DNA from: Rhizobium phaseoli
Lineage (GTDB): Bacteria > Pseudomonadota > Alphaproteobacteria > Rhizobiales > Rhizobiaceae
Length of the DNA: 64,000 nucleotides
Direction of reading: 5' to 3'
Assembly: GCF_010668805.1 (NCBI RefSeq)
Contig: NZ_WUFT01000009.1
Coordinates: 186,001 to 250,000 of the forward strand
The notes beneath the pieces are model-generated. The model searched no databases and was not told the origin of the DNA. It worked only from the letters and a program-made list of their open reading frames with translations. Below, in pieces: positions 44,684-52,922 of this stretch. The position numbers and the translations under genes are program-made. Each line of letters opens with the position of its first letter. The stretch's first letter is position 1.

Positions 44684-45048
44684 CGCTCACCCCATTGCCC
44701 GCGAGGCAACCATAGCTTGTTCCACGAAAATCGGCGAGCAGGTATGAGCGATTATAGTTTGTAGATATTGCATATCCCATCAAATCCACATCGCCTGTGC
44801 CAGGAACGCCTGCATATCAGCAGAGACGGGTTCTTCTTCGTGAAAGCCCGACAGCGCTCACGAAGAGTCTGCCAGCGGCTAGCTAATGGTCCTGTCGTGG
44901 GGAACACCGTCGCAAACTATATCCGCTGCAGACCCCCACCAGGCCTACATCACCGTCTAAGCCGGAACGCGTAATGCGGCGTGATCATATATTGTCCTCA
45001 GCAAGGATCTGCACCATAAAAGCTCAATAACGGGTGTGGGGATCGCCT
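44684..45048. other. Divergent promoter region between gajA and the SLATT gene
   Basis: No coding frame is supported. It must hold the promoters of the minus-strand Gabija pair and the plus-strand SLATT-TIR pair. The left part (44736-44790) is more AT-rich than its surroundings. Confidence 0.45.
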
Positions 45049-45687
45049 ATGATGAACATAGTTGTCAATTGGTGGCTTGTCGCAATCGTAGTGTACGTAA
45101 CGCTCGCAGTTGCTACTGGCGTCCCTGTCCTCCGAGCAATATTCGGTAAAATTGTGCTGCATCCCGGTGGGCCAAATTTCGAGCAATCAAAACACTTCAC
45201 TGATGGTGCAAAGGATGCTTTGCAACAGCATTACGATCGAATTCGTGGCACCTTAGGGTTTTGGAAAAAGCAGGCCGAATTATATCGAAGGGCGCATTAC
45301 TACTGTCTGCTTTGGACAATTCCGTCGTCGGTAATCATTCCCTTCCTGGCTCAGGCTTCGGATGCGGACCCCTTATCAAGGTGGCTCATAACAGTCATTT
45401 CCGCATATTCAGCTATTCTCCTGGCAGTCCATCGGTCGTTTAAAATTGCAGACAATTATCGAGCGTTCAGAGAAGGCGAGTCTAACTTTTATGATACCTA
45501 CCGCCGCATGTTGGACAGGCCACATGCGTTTGGGACGACGGAGGATGAAAGGCTGGATCGCTATTTCGATGAAGTCGAAAATTTGCGCAAGTTTGTAAGG
45601 AATGCAGAGACCGACAACACACCGTCGATCGAACAGGCAAAAAGTCAAGTGAGCCGTGAAGGCGATAGTCCACGTTCGTCGGATTAA
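45049..45687 (+). CDS. SLATT-type (DUF4231) membrane protein, putative effector
   Basis: A 212-residue protein. An extra N-terminal helix (NWWLVAIVVYVTLAVATGVP) is followed by the SLATT core: a helix HYDRIRGTLGFWKKQAELYR, two membrane helices (YCLLWTIPSSVIIPFLAQAS; WLITVISAYSAILLAVHRSF) and a return helix NYRAFREGESNFYDTYRRML. SLATT proteins (SMODS and SLOG-associating two-TM effectors) are predicted pores opened by nucleotide signals. GGGGA precedes tandem ATGs at 45049. It is 85 bases upstream of a TIR gene on the same strand, so a TIR-made nucleotide is a likely trigger. Pore function is inferred. Confidence 0.75.
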   Translation: MMNIVVNWWLVAIVVYVTLAVATGVPVLRAIFGKIVLHPGGPNFEQSKHFTDGAKDALQQHYDRIRGTLGFWKKQAELYRRAHYYCLLWTIPSSVIIPFLAQASDADPLSRWLITVISAYSAILLAVHRSFKIADNYRAFREGESNFYDTYRRMLDRPHAFGTTEDERLDRYFDEVENLRKFVRNAETDNTPSIEQAKSQVSREGDSPRSSD

Positions 45688-45772
45688 CAGTTAGCCAGCC
45701 CGTTTTCTAGTATCTGATATTGCTCATAGCCCACCGCTCGATCTAGGGATTTCCGAGCTTATAGGACAACCA

Positions 45773-46387
45773 ATGACTTTGCTTACTGAAGATCGCGTCC
45801 GTGAACGAGCACGTATGAGCACAAAAGCTGCCGGCTTGTCGTCACGGGAGTTGCTGGCGCGCCAAGCTCGAACAAGCCAACGGCAGTACGACATCTTTCT
45901 CTCGCAAGCCATAAAAGACGAGGAACTTGTCCTTGGCGTATACACGATCCTGTCCGAAGATATCGGTTTGACCGTGTTCTGCGATTGGGTCGAGAGCTCA
46001 GTCTCAGATCATGGCAACACGACGCCCGCTGACGCGGAATACATCAAGGGCAAAATGCTTGCATCGAGGGGACTGATGTTCATCGATTCAGAGCATGCCG
46101 ACGCGTCGAGCTGGATGAGTTGGGAAATTGGGTGGTTTCACGGCGCCAAGAGCCGCGTTTGTGTTCTTCCGATCGTTCACAGCGAGAACGACCAGTACCG
46201 TGGGCGCGAATTCTTAGGCCTTTACCCGATGGTCGAGGAGGATGATCGATTTGTCCTGCGCGTACCTGCTCGTTTAGGTGATGTCGTCGCCAGATACGCA
46301 GCGCCGAAGCCGCTTGCTTTAGCAACGTGGATGCCTTTTCAAGTTTGGGCAACGATGGAGACACTTCCGGATTACTTCTTGAGTTAG
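45773..46387 (+). CDS. TIR-domain protein, partner of the SLATT gene
   Basis: A 204-residue protein. An N-terminal helix (about 5-35) precedes the TIR fold: YDIFLSQAIKDEELVLGVYT (beta A and helix A), then a catalytic-type E118 in SSWMSWEIGWFHGA, and RVCVLPIVHSEN. The TIR glutamate is in the place used by NAD-consuming bacterial TIR enzymes. AGGA lies before the ATG. It runs in the direction of the SLATT gene and ends 2 bases from the stop of the oppositely oriented TIR gene at 46390. It most likely makes a cyclic or linear ADP-ribose-type signal. Confidence 0.82.
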   Translation: MTLLTEDRVRERARMSTKAAGLSSRELLARQARTSQRQYDIFLSQAIKDEELVLGVYTILSEDIGLTVFCDWVESSVSDHGNTTPADAEYIKGKMLASRGLMFIDSEHADASSWMSWEIGWFHGAKSRVCVLPIVHSENDQYRGREFLGLYPMVEEDDRFVLRVPARLGDVVARYAAPKPLALATWMPFQVWATMETLPDYFLS

Positions 46388-46389
46388 GC

Positions 46390-46941
46390 CTAGCGGCGGA
46401 GCCATGCCGAAAGCTCGGTGGCCGTGAAGGTTCTCTGGTCCAGTACCATCCAGATCTCCTTCTCGTAATTTTGATGCTTGCCCCAAACGATGCGATGATA
46501 GAGGCCGAGATACTCCCAGTCCGCCCAAGACATGTCGTATGCTGTGTCGGAGGATGGAAAGAGCGCAATATTTGGAAGATCCTTGTAGCCGTCGGCAACG
46601 CCGAGCTCCCATGGCACCCACCGGCTTTCCTTACTGTTCTTGCTGGTCAGAAGCACAAACTTGCGGGACTGCCTTATCCTCGACTTCAATAGGTTGGCGG
46701 TGTCCGTGTTGGTATAGGGCGGCATTTCAGGGTCCACCTCGTCGACATAGACCTGAGCACCATGATTTTCGAGCACGATAATCGCCCCCACGACAAGGTC
46801 CTTGTCTTTGCTGGAATGGGACAGGAAGGTCGCGCCTTGAGGTGACCGAGAGCGGGCGGCTATGCGCATTCGCGCCTGCTCCGCCTCAGACCGTTTCGCG
46901 GCATAACTGCGAAGTTCATCAGATGTGATAAATTCAACCAA
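46390..46941 (-). CDS. TIR-domain protein of the Thoeris operon (ThsB-like)
   Basis: A 183-residue protein with an N-terminal Arg/Ala/Glu-rich helix like that of the TIR protein at 45773, then the TIR fold: GATFLSHSSKDKDLVVGAII, YVDEVDPEMP, SRKFVLLTSKNSKESRWVPW with E112 in WELGVADG. The protein starts with TTG at 46941, 18 bases after the thsA stop, and is co-oriented with it, so it is the third gene of the Thoeris operon. The catalytic glutamate suggests a signal-producing enzyme rather than an effector. Confidence 0.82.
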   Translation of the reverse strand: MVEFITSDELRSYAAKRSEAEQARMRIAARSRSPQGATFLSHSSKDKDLVVGAIIVLENHGAQVYVDEVDPEMPPYTNTDTANLLKSRIRQSRKFVLLTSKNSKESRWVPWELGVADGYKDLPNIALFPSSDTAYDMSWADWEYLGLYHRIVWGKHQNYEKEIWMVLDQRTFTATELSAWLRR

Positions 46942-46959
46942 GCGCGAAGCCCACCCTTA

Positions 46960-48408
46960 CTATGTGACCTTCGCGAGCCGGTCTAGAATTGCGCGAACTG
47001 AGGTAATAAGCTGCCTTTCTGTCGCCGATGGATTCAATAGCGCAGTGATTTCATCATCCTTTGGCCGAGTGGCCTTCGGGCCGTCTGAAGGTGCGATTGA
47101 TCCGCTTAATTGCTTGGCGATCTGTTCCGCGGCACCACCAAACGCACCGATGGGCAAAATAAAGGACCCTACTGCTTGTGCCAACGCGAACTCTTCCATC
47201 ACGCCATCGGCAATGACCGCAGTCCCTTTGTCAGCCTTTAGTCCACCGAGGAAGACCGTAATGCCTGCTAGGCGGGCCATCTCACTCCGGAGGGCTGTCC
47301 ATTTGGCGCGGTCCGCCGCCCGGCCCGGGAGCGTCTGTGGGAACGGTCGGGCAATGAGCCTGCGGTCGATATCCCAGCCGCCACCCTCTCGCAGAGCATC
47401 CATGAATCCGGAGACGACCGCTGGTCCGATCAGCAAGCCGGTTCCCGTGACGAGATCTAGATGTGCAGCGCCGATCAGGCGGCCGATCTCTTCTGCCACA
47501 GCGTAAATCTGGGACGTGCGTGCATCGCCACCTTCAAGTGGCCAGCTCCCGCTTACCCAAACTCGTTTTGCCGCGACGCGTCTTTCAACCTCGCGCAGCA
47601 GTTCGGGAACTTCGTCGTAGTCATCAATCTCCACCGCCACAAGGCCATATCGGCTTAGGTCCTTTGCCCAGAGCTTGTGTTGGGCGAGACGAGCCTTGAA
47701 CTCGTCGTCATTTATGAAATCTTCCGGTTTCGGCGGCTTGAGGATCGCAAAATGCTCCGGTGGTGCGTCAGTGAAACTCTCCCTGATCAGCGACAGGACA
47801 TGGCGAACATTGGGATCGGTTAGGCTGAGGCCGACGAAAAGCATGGACATGCTGCTCAGATGGGCTTGCAAGAGCGGAAGGAACGCGCCCCGCTTGGTGC
47901 GAAAAAGCTCATAGTCGTCCGTGGAGATGACGATATCATCCAATCTGTCGACGGAACCATGCATCTTATAAAGCCGGGTCGCGCCCGGCGTCACCTTGAG
48001 CGCGAGGTCCTTCGCGCCGGCGACTGGATCCAATGGCCGGCTGATCTCCGCGAAAGCCCGCTCGACAAGTCGATCATAGTTCGTGGTCCAGATATGGCGA
48101 ACGGGAAGGCGGGCAAGCGTTTTTACGGTTTCGGGGAGCGGCCGATCGTGGCCGATTTCCCGCTTGATTACATTGCGCACGCCGGTCGCGTTTCCGGTCT
48201 CTCGAATGTGCGATTGCGCAAGGGCGGCGAGGTCTTGGATATCCCGGGAGTTTACCCCGATCTCCTCGCCGATCTCCATCAGCAACTTCGACCAGGAGGG
48301 ATAGCCTGCGGCCATTGAGACGCCAGCACCTACAAAGACGACGCCGGTGCCTTCGTGCAACGACGATGGAAACTCGCGAAGAAAACGGGTGCGACCATTG
48401 CCTGCCAT
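46960..48408 (-). CDS. thsA: Thoeris effector ThsA (SIR2-STALD)
   Basis: A 482-residue protein of the ThsA layout. The SIR2 NADase (about 15-270) has VVFVGAGVSMAAGYPSWSK, N110 in WTTNYDRL and H150 in LYKMHGSVD, matching the catalytic Asn and His of Bacillus ThsA at nearly the same positions. A SLOG-like STALD domain follows (about 285-440), with KRVWVSGSWPLEGGD, LVTGTGLLIGPAVVSGF and MEEFALAQAVGSFILPIG, which binds the TIR-made signal. On binding, ThsA depletes NAD and kills the infected cell. The N- and C-terminal domains are both intact. Confidence 0.93.
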   Translation of the reverse strand: MAGNGRTRFLREFPSSLHEGTGVVFVGAGVSMAAGYPSWSKLLMEIGEEIGVNSRDIQDLAALAQSHIRETGNATGVRNVIKREIGHDRPLPETVKTLARLPVRHIWTTNYDRLVERAFAEISRPLDPVAGAKDLALKVTPGATRLYKMHGSVDRLDDIVISTDDYELFRTKRGAFLPLLQAHLSSMSMLFVGLSLTDPNVRHVLSLIRESFTDAPPEHFAILKPPKPEDFINDDEFKARLAQHKLWAKDLSRYGLVAVEIDDYDEVPELLREVERRVAAKRVWVSGSWPLEGGDARTSQIYAVAEEIGRLIGAAHLDLVTGTGLLIGPAVVSGFMDALREGGGWDIDRRLIARPFPQTLPGRAADRAKWTALRSEMARLAGITVFLGGLKADKGTAVIADGVMEEFALAQAVGSFILPIGAFGGAAEQIAKQLSGSIAPSDGPKATRPKDDEITALLNPSATERQLITSVRAILDRLAKVT

Positions 48409-48411
48409 CGG

Positions 48412-48888
48412 CTATCGCCGCGCGGCATTAGCGGCCGTCTCAATCCAAGAGCTGATGTTGGCATAGCCGTTATCCGTCACCCAGTCATACTGGCTATACA
48501 GCGTATTCAAACGCGTCTGATTGACATTGAAATAGGAAAGCGGATTCAGACCCTGCACGTCTATGCCATTCTGGGGATGCTTGATATTATGGATGTCTAT
48601 CGCCAGAAGACCTTTTCCAAGCTCATAGCTCCGCTTGATTTCGTGCCGGACCCAGGGGCGGTGATACGTTTCAGCCCCGTAGAGAACGACCGTGACAGAT
48701 GTTCCCGCGAGTTGATCTTCAATCCACTTCTCGATACCGCCTGCGCGTTGCTTAATCTTCTCGAACTCAGCCTTATCGAAGAAGGGCGAGGCTTCGCCTT
48801 CAGGGCGCACAATCCATGAATTCCTCACCTGCATCACACGGTGAACGTCACGGTCGTAGTGAAAGCTAAAAAACACCTTCCGAGCCAA
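48412..48888 (-). CDS. thsB: Thoeris signal enzyme ThsB (TIR-like, DUF1863)
   Basis: A 158-residue DUF1863 TIR-like protein, the ThsB family. It begins ARKVFFSFHYDRDVHRVMQV, as ThsB proteins usually do, and has TVVLYGAETYHRPWVRHEIK with the catalytic-type E83 and LLAIDIHNIKHPQNGI. The open frame extends to 48969, but GGGGAGG lies 5 bases before a TTG at 48888 and the family begins exactly there, so a TTG start is assigned. The stop is 3 bases before thsA. ThsB makes the cyclic ADP-ribose-type signal on phage infection. Confidence 0.92.
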   Translation of the reverse strand: MARKVFFSFHYDRDVHRVMQVRNSWIVRPEGEASPFFDKAEFEKIKQRAGGIEKWIEDQLAGTSVTVVLYGAETYHRPWVRHEIKRSYELGKGLLAIDIHNIKHPQNGIDVQGLNPLSYFNVNQTRLNTLYSQYDWVTDNGYANISSWIETAANAARR

Positions 48889-49088
48889 TAGATCCTCCCC
48901 AATACTATGCCGAATGTGTTCGATCTCTATTCGTAGCATTATTGCCGAATGCTTTTCACTAGAAATCAAGCTAGATTGGCCATATCCACAACCAGCGCGC
49001 TAAACGCTTGCAATACAGTTTGCGTGACTCCGTAGGCTGTCCGCCGCCTAGCACGCGGGAGTTCTCGCAGCTAGACTAACCGGCGTCA

Positions 49089-49541
49089 TTACAGTGAGCT
49101 GATGACAGCTGCATCGACCGCGTCATCGCGTAAGAACCTCCCACAGCAATCCAAGACTTCGCTGAGCGGCTGTCGCTTCACACCCTTTAGTGAACATTCC
49201 CATACGGTGAGTACTCTCCATCCCTCGTTCGACAGAGCCAGATTAGTTCGCTTGTCCCGTTCCTTGTTAGCAGCGATTTTTGCTGCCCAGAATTCGTGGC
49301 GCGAAGTGGGCATCTTAAAAAGGTGGCAGTCATGACCGTGCCAGAAACAACCGTTTACCTGGATAACCGCTGAATACCGCGGGAAGACCAAATCCGGCCG
49401 ACCTGGAAGATTGTGCACATGAAGCCTGAAACGATAGCCGAGCGCATGTAGGCCCTTGCGCAATTGTAGTTCGGGCTTCGTGTCCCGACCGCGGATACGG
49501 CTCATATTAAGGCTGCGCTGTTCCGACGTCAGGTTATCCAT
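49089..49541 (-). CDS. vsr: Very-short-patch-repair endonuclease (Vsr)
   Basis: A 150-residue Vsr-family nuclease. The hallmark N terminus reads LTSEQRSLNMSRIRGRDTKP and is followed by PDLVFPRYSAVIQVNGCFWH, the catalytic region with D and H, and GHDCHLFKMPTSR plus WRVLTVWECSLKG. Vsr cuts at T:G mismatches made when 5-methylcytosine is deaminated. Its ATG shares a base with the TAA of the DUF2357 gene (TAATG), so it is made with it. Its presence with a Dcm-type methylase is normal; its place at the end of a restriction operon is of interest. Confidence 0.93.
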   Translation of the reverse strand: MDNLTSEQRSLNMSRIRGRDTKPELQLRKGLHALGYRFRLHVHNLPGRPDLVFPRYSAVIQVNGCFWHGHDCHLFKMPTSRHEFWAAKIAANKERDKRTNLALSNEGWRVLTVWECSLKGVKRQPLSEVLDCCGRFLRDDAVDAAVISSL

Positions 49542-51205
49542 TATGCGCGCCCATCCAACGTGGCGTCGGAGATTATCAGCCGAAGTGTTGCTGCTACCTC
49601 CGACAAAGTCATCCCAGGCTTCAATGTCGTCGCCCCAAATCGAAACCCGGCGCGATATTCTGGATGGAACAGTCTACCCGGCATTGTTGTTGTCTGATAG
49701 GTGGCGCTGACAACGGGCATGTCCGGTGTAAGCAGATAGGCAGCTGTGACAATGCCCTTCACCTCCCCTGCTTCAGCCTCCTGCACCAGCGCATCCCTGT
49801 ACGTATGTATCGAGCTCAATGCGTCATTGAGTCCTTCAGCGACCCTGTATTTCGCGTCGAGTACGATCATCTTCCCGACATCGCCCGCGGCTGCAGGGCC
49901 TCTGGCGGCAACGATGTCAGGTGTCATTGTCCGGCTGTAGGATCCACGCCGATCTGGATCGAGCCAGAATTCTCTGAATTGCTTTTGAAAACAAAGCTGC
50001 CAGTGAGCCCCGACGGAAACAGTGACCGCCCCGGCTGCGAGCGTCACGCCACCCGCAGCGTCACTGATGAACAGGTCCTGTATGTCAACGCTATCCGCTC
50101 CAAACTCCTGACTGGCGGCCCGGACCAGTCGAAGGAAACACCATAGTTCATAGAGCTCGAAGGTGCGCGCCAGCGGCAGGTTGAGGAAATCCCCGAAGAT
50201 CGCTGCGATTCCAAGGTTCATGTCCTGCCAGATACGGTAGAAACGGCGATAGGACGGGTCATTGCGGAACAAAGCCGAAAGGGTAAGACGAGGAGGAGCA
50301 TCTCCCGCCTCCAGAAACGGCGCGGCCATTTCGAGCTGGCTTAGCCGCCTTGAAAGGCGCCGGCAGCGTCTGGCCCAGGCCGCGGCGTCATTGCGTGAAT
50401 CGGGATCAATTCCCCGATTGCTCTTTTCGAGCTGCTCTGCGGCAACTGTCAGCCACGCTGTCCAGGACCGGAGGCACGCAGCCATTTGTCGGTGTTCTGG
50501 GAGATCAAGAGAGCTCTGACGTTGCCTGATCCGGATCTGTTTGGGCAGGAAACCTTTCAACGGCGCGGGCAGGCGGAAGGGCTGTGCTGTTTCCCTCAGA
50601 ACCGGGCCCGATTGAAACGAGCGGAGGATTTCTGGGCCAGTCGCCCGCACAGCTTTGTAGTGAGCGACACTGCGGTCCTCCGCCTTCAGTATCCGCCTCG
50701 GGCTGCGCGCAATTGCGGTAACGACGATTTCCAGTTCCTCAATCCGGGAGCGTAGAAACTCCAGCCGAGCTATTGCAGGTGGACGGGCGCCAGCCCCCTT
50801 TGCAATGCCCTTCCGGAAGCTGCTCAGCGAAAACAAGGCAAAGGTATCGTCAAGTATCTCGCGCACCATCGTATCAAAATCGTCGCGCGTCAGCTTCCGG
50901 CGATCCGGATCTGTTACGATTTCGAAGCGACGCGGCGTATGTCCGGCCAATCGCAGTTCGGCTTCGACTATACCGGCATGGAAACCCGGGGGCCACCGCC
51001 AACGCGCCATATCGGGAGCAGGAGCGCGCAAAGCCTCGAGGCGGAGGTCGTCGATCAGAAGGTCTGCCGTGGACGCGTCTTCCGCTCCGGACAGTTCGAA
51101 GAGATAAGAGCCCATCTCATGGACTTCACCTGCAAAAATATCTTCGGGATCTGGCCAGACCCGCCAGGCAGCGCCACTCGTCTCATCCCTTATGAGCAGC
51201 GTAGC
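49541..51205 (-). CDS. DUF2357/PD-(D/E)XK nuclease, McrC-like partner
   Basis: A 554-residue protein. The N-terminal half (about 80-330) holds the DUF2357 region with long helices (LDLPEHRQMAACLRSWTAWL), and the C-terminal half (about 400-520) has TPDIVAARGPAA and MIVLDAKYRV, the D...D-x-K nuclease core. Such proteins serve as the nuclease subunit of McrB-like motors. The frame is open upstream to 51349, but the ATG at 51205 has AGGTAGG six bases ahead and starts right after the motor gene stop (10 bases). It is the third catalytic gene of the operon. Confidence 0.82.
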   Translation of the reverse strand, partial: ATLLIRDETSGAAWRVWPDPEDIFAGEVHEMGSYLFELSGAEDASTADLLIDDLRLEALRAPAPDMARWRWPPGFHAGIVEAELRLAGHTPRRFEIVTDPDRRKLTRDDFDTMVREILDDTFALFSLSSFRKGIAKGAGARPPAIARLEFLRSRIEELEIVVTAIARSPRRILKAEDRSVAHYKAVRATGPEILRSFQSGPVLRETAQPFRLPAPLKGFLPKQIRIRQRQSSLDLPEHRQMAACLRSWTAWLTVAAEQLEKSNRGIDPDSRNDAAAWARRCRRLSRRLSQLEMAAPFLEAGDAPPRLTLSALFRNDPSYRRFYRIWQDMNLGIAAIFGDFLNLPLARTFELYELWCFLRLVRAASQEFGADSVDIQDLFISDAAGGVTLAAGAVTVSVGAHWQLCFQKQFREFWLDPDRRGSYSRTMTPDIVAARGPAAAGDVGKMIVLDAKYRVAEGLNDALSSIHTYRDALVQEAEAGEVKGIVTAAYLLTPDMPVVSATYQTTTMPGRLFHPEYRAGFRFGATTLKPGMTLSEVAATLRLIISDATLDGRA

Positions 51206-51215
51206 CATGCTTAAC

Positions 51216-52922
51216 CTACCTGTTTGCCTGGAACGCCCCGAATTCGTCCAGATCGGAAAGGAGCTTCGTGAGGAAATTCTGAGATCGCGGAAGTCCACCC
51301 AGGGCTTTTGCAAGTCCAGCCAGCAGCGGGCGCTGACGCTCGCCGCCACGCACCTTGACCAGGACCTTCTGTACCATCAGATCGTCGATAACCGAATTCG
51401 CAGCCGGGCTCAGATGCTGCTCAGCAAAGGCGTGATAACGGACCACCTCTTCTGCAACACGATAGCCAAAACCCAGTCCGTGCAGAGCCAGAATGATCTG
51501 CGTCTGAAGCAGGTAGCCTTCACACGCCGTCCGCGAGTCGGTCAGTGAAGGATCTCGAATTACAAGCCCGTCAAAGAAGCCGGCCAGATCGACGTTGGAC
51601 ATGTCGATGACAACCGCGCGGTCAAGAACCTTGTCACTGACGGGATTGGTCGTCTCGTCGACATTGATGGTGCCGGTGATGTAAAGGTTTGACGGGAGCT
51701 CCAGCGCGGCAGGGACCGGAGTGCCGTTCGAACCCTCCAGAGGCACGCCGCTCGAATGAAGTCGGATTTTTTCGCCCGTCTCCACCGCGGACAACACGTC
51801 AGATAGGTAGTATTCGACACGTGCGAGGTTCATCTCATCGAGAATGACGAAAACCGGCGAGTCACGGTGAGCCGTGGCGAGCAGGACGGCCTCAAGAAAC
51901 GGGGGAATCATGTAGCGGTTTGAAAGAACGTCGTAGTAGCCGGTCAGTCCGGTCGGATCCGTCCACTCGGGCCTCACAGGGCAGATAAACAGAAAGGGGT
52001 CCCTGGTCTGCATGCTGGCCAGCCCATGGACTGCCTGGGCGTACTGCATTGCGAGGCGCGTTTTGCCTGTGCCAGAGAGCCCGGACAAAATGACAAAATG
52101 CTTGTGCGAGAGAAAATTCATCGCACCGTGGAAGCGAGCAATTTCTCCGTCCGGATAGTGTCCACCCAAACCGGCTATTGCGTCCTCGATTTCTTTCAAA
52201 GGAATTGTCGCCGGCATGCGTTGCATTTCAGCGCTGACGGCTTCTATATCAGCCCAGACGCGCAATTCGTGAATTTTCTCGCGCCCGATCAGATTTCCCA
52301 GGTAGCCGATTAACTCACGCGCCATCAATCCTCTGCTGGCTGATGCAGCAGGAGGCCAGATGGAGAAAAGTATCCGGTCGATGGTGACGGGCTTGCTGAT
52401 TGTCGAGAGGTCGGAGGGCATGGTGTCCCAATACCCCTTGTTTCGAAGATAAAGGAGCCCGTCGCTTGCGATATAACCTTTTACGTTTTTATTATTGTTT
52501 GTGTAATCGAGTCCATCAGGACTAGGCACTGCGTGAGTTCCGTCGTCGGGGATTTCCTCATCAACGGGCTCATCATTATCCTCGTCATCATCGTTACTTG
52601 CTTGTCCCGTTTTGTTTGGCTTAGACTTGCCCGAGGCGCGCATCTCCTCGAGTCTGGCCTCAAACACGGGCAGATCGCTCTTCACGAAGATAGTAAAGTA
52701 GATCTCATCCTCCGGCGGAAACCGCAGAAGGCAGTGAACGGCGATCTGGTCATGCACTGCAGCGTAGGATTGAAGATTTATATTGAAGGCGAACAGTGCA
52801 CCACCAACGATTTTCGCACTGTTTGAAACTCCGAAGGCGTCGGCAATGCGAGTGCCCTTCGTCATACCCGAAAATTTTTGAACCGCGTCCTTATACTGCT
52901 GCTGCCGTTCTCTGATATCCAT
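51216..52922 (-). CDS. McrB-like AAA+ GTPase/ATPase motor
   Basis: A 568-residue protein. The N-terminal 240 residues, with a highly acidic linker (about 108-130, DDDEDNDEPVDEEIPDD), are likely a DNA- or protein-reading domain. The AAA+ motor (about 265-520) has Walker A LSGLSGTGKTRLAMQY, Walker B VFVILDEMNLARVEYYLSDV and the sensor ITGTINVDETT typical of McrB. McrB motors translocate DNA for a partner nuclease. The gene overlaps the end of the methylase gene by 32 bases and precedes the DUF2357 nuclease. The preferred start is the ATG at 52922 rather than the TTG before it. Confidence 0.88.
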   Translation of the reverse strand: MDIRERQQQYKDAVQKFSGMTKGTRIADAFGVSNSAKIVGGALFAFNINLQSYAAVHDQIAVHCLLRFPPEDEIYFTIFVKSDLPVFEARLEEMRASGKSKPNKTGQASNDDDEDNDEPVDEEIPDDGTHAVPSPDGLDYTNNNKNVKGYIASDGLLYLRNKGYWDTMPSDLSTISKPVTIDRILFSIWPPAASASRGLMARELIGYLGNLIGREKIHELRVWADIEAVSAEMQRMPATIPLKEIEDAIAGLGGHYPDGEIARFHGAMNFLSHKHFVILSGLSGTGKTRLAMQYAQAVHGLASMQTRDPFLFICPVRPEWTDPTGLTGYYDVLSNRYMIPPFLEAVLLATAHRDSPVFVILDEMNLARVEYYLSDVLSAVETGEKIRLHSSGVPLEGSNGTPVPAALELPSNLYITGTINVDETTNPVSDKVLDRAVVIDMSNVDLAGFFDGLVIRDPSLTDSRTACEGYLLQTQIILALHGLGFGYRVAEEVVRYHAFAEQHLSPAANSVIDDLMVQKVLVKVRGGERQRPLLAGLAKALGGLPRSQNFLTKLLSDLDEFGAFQANR

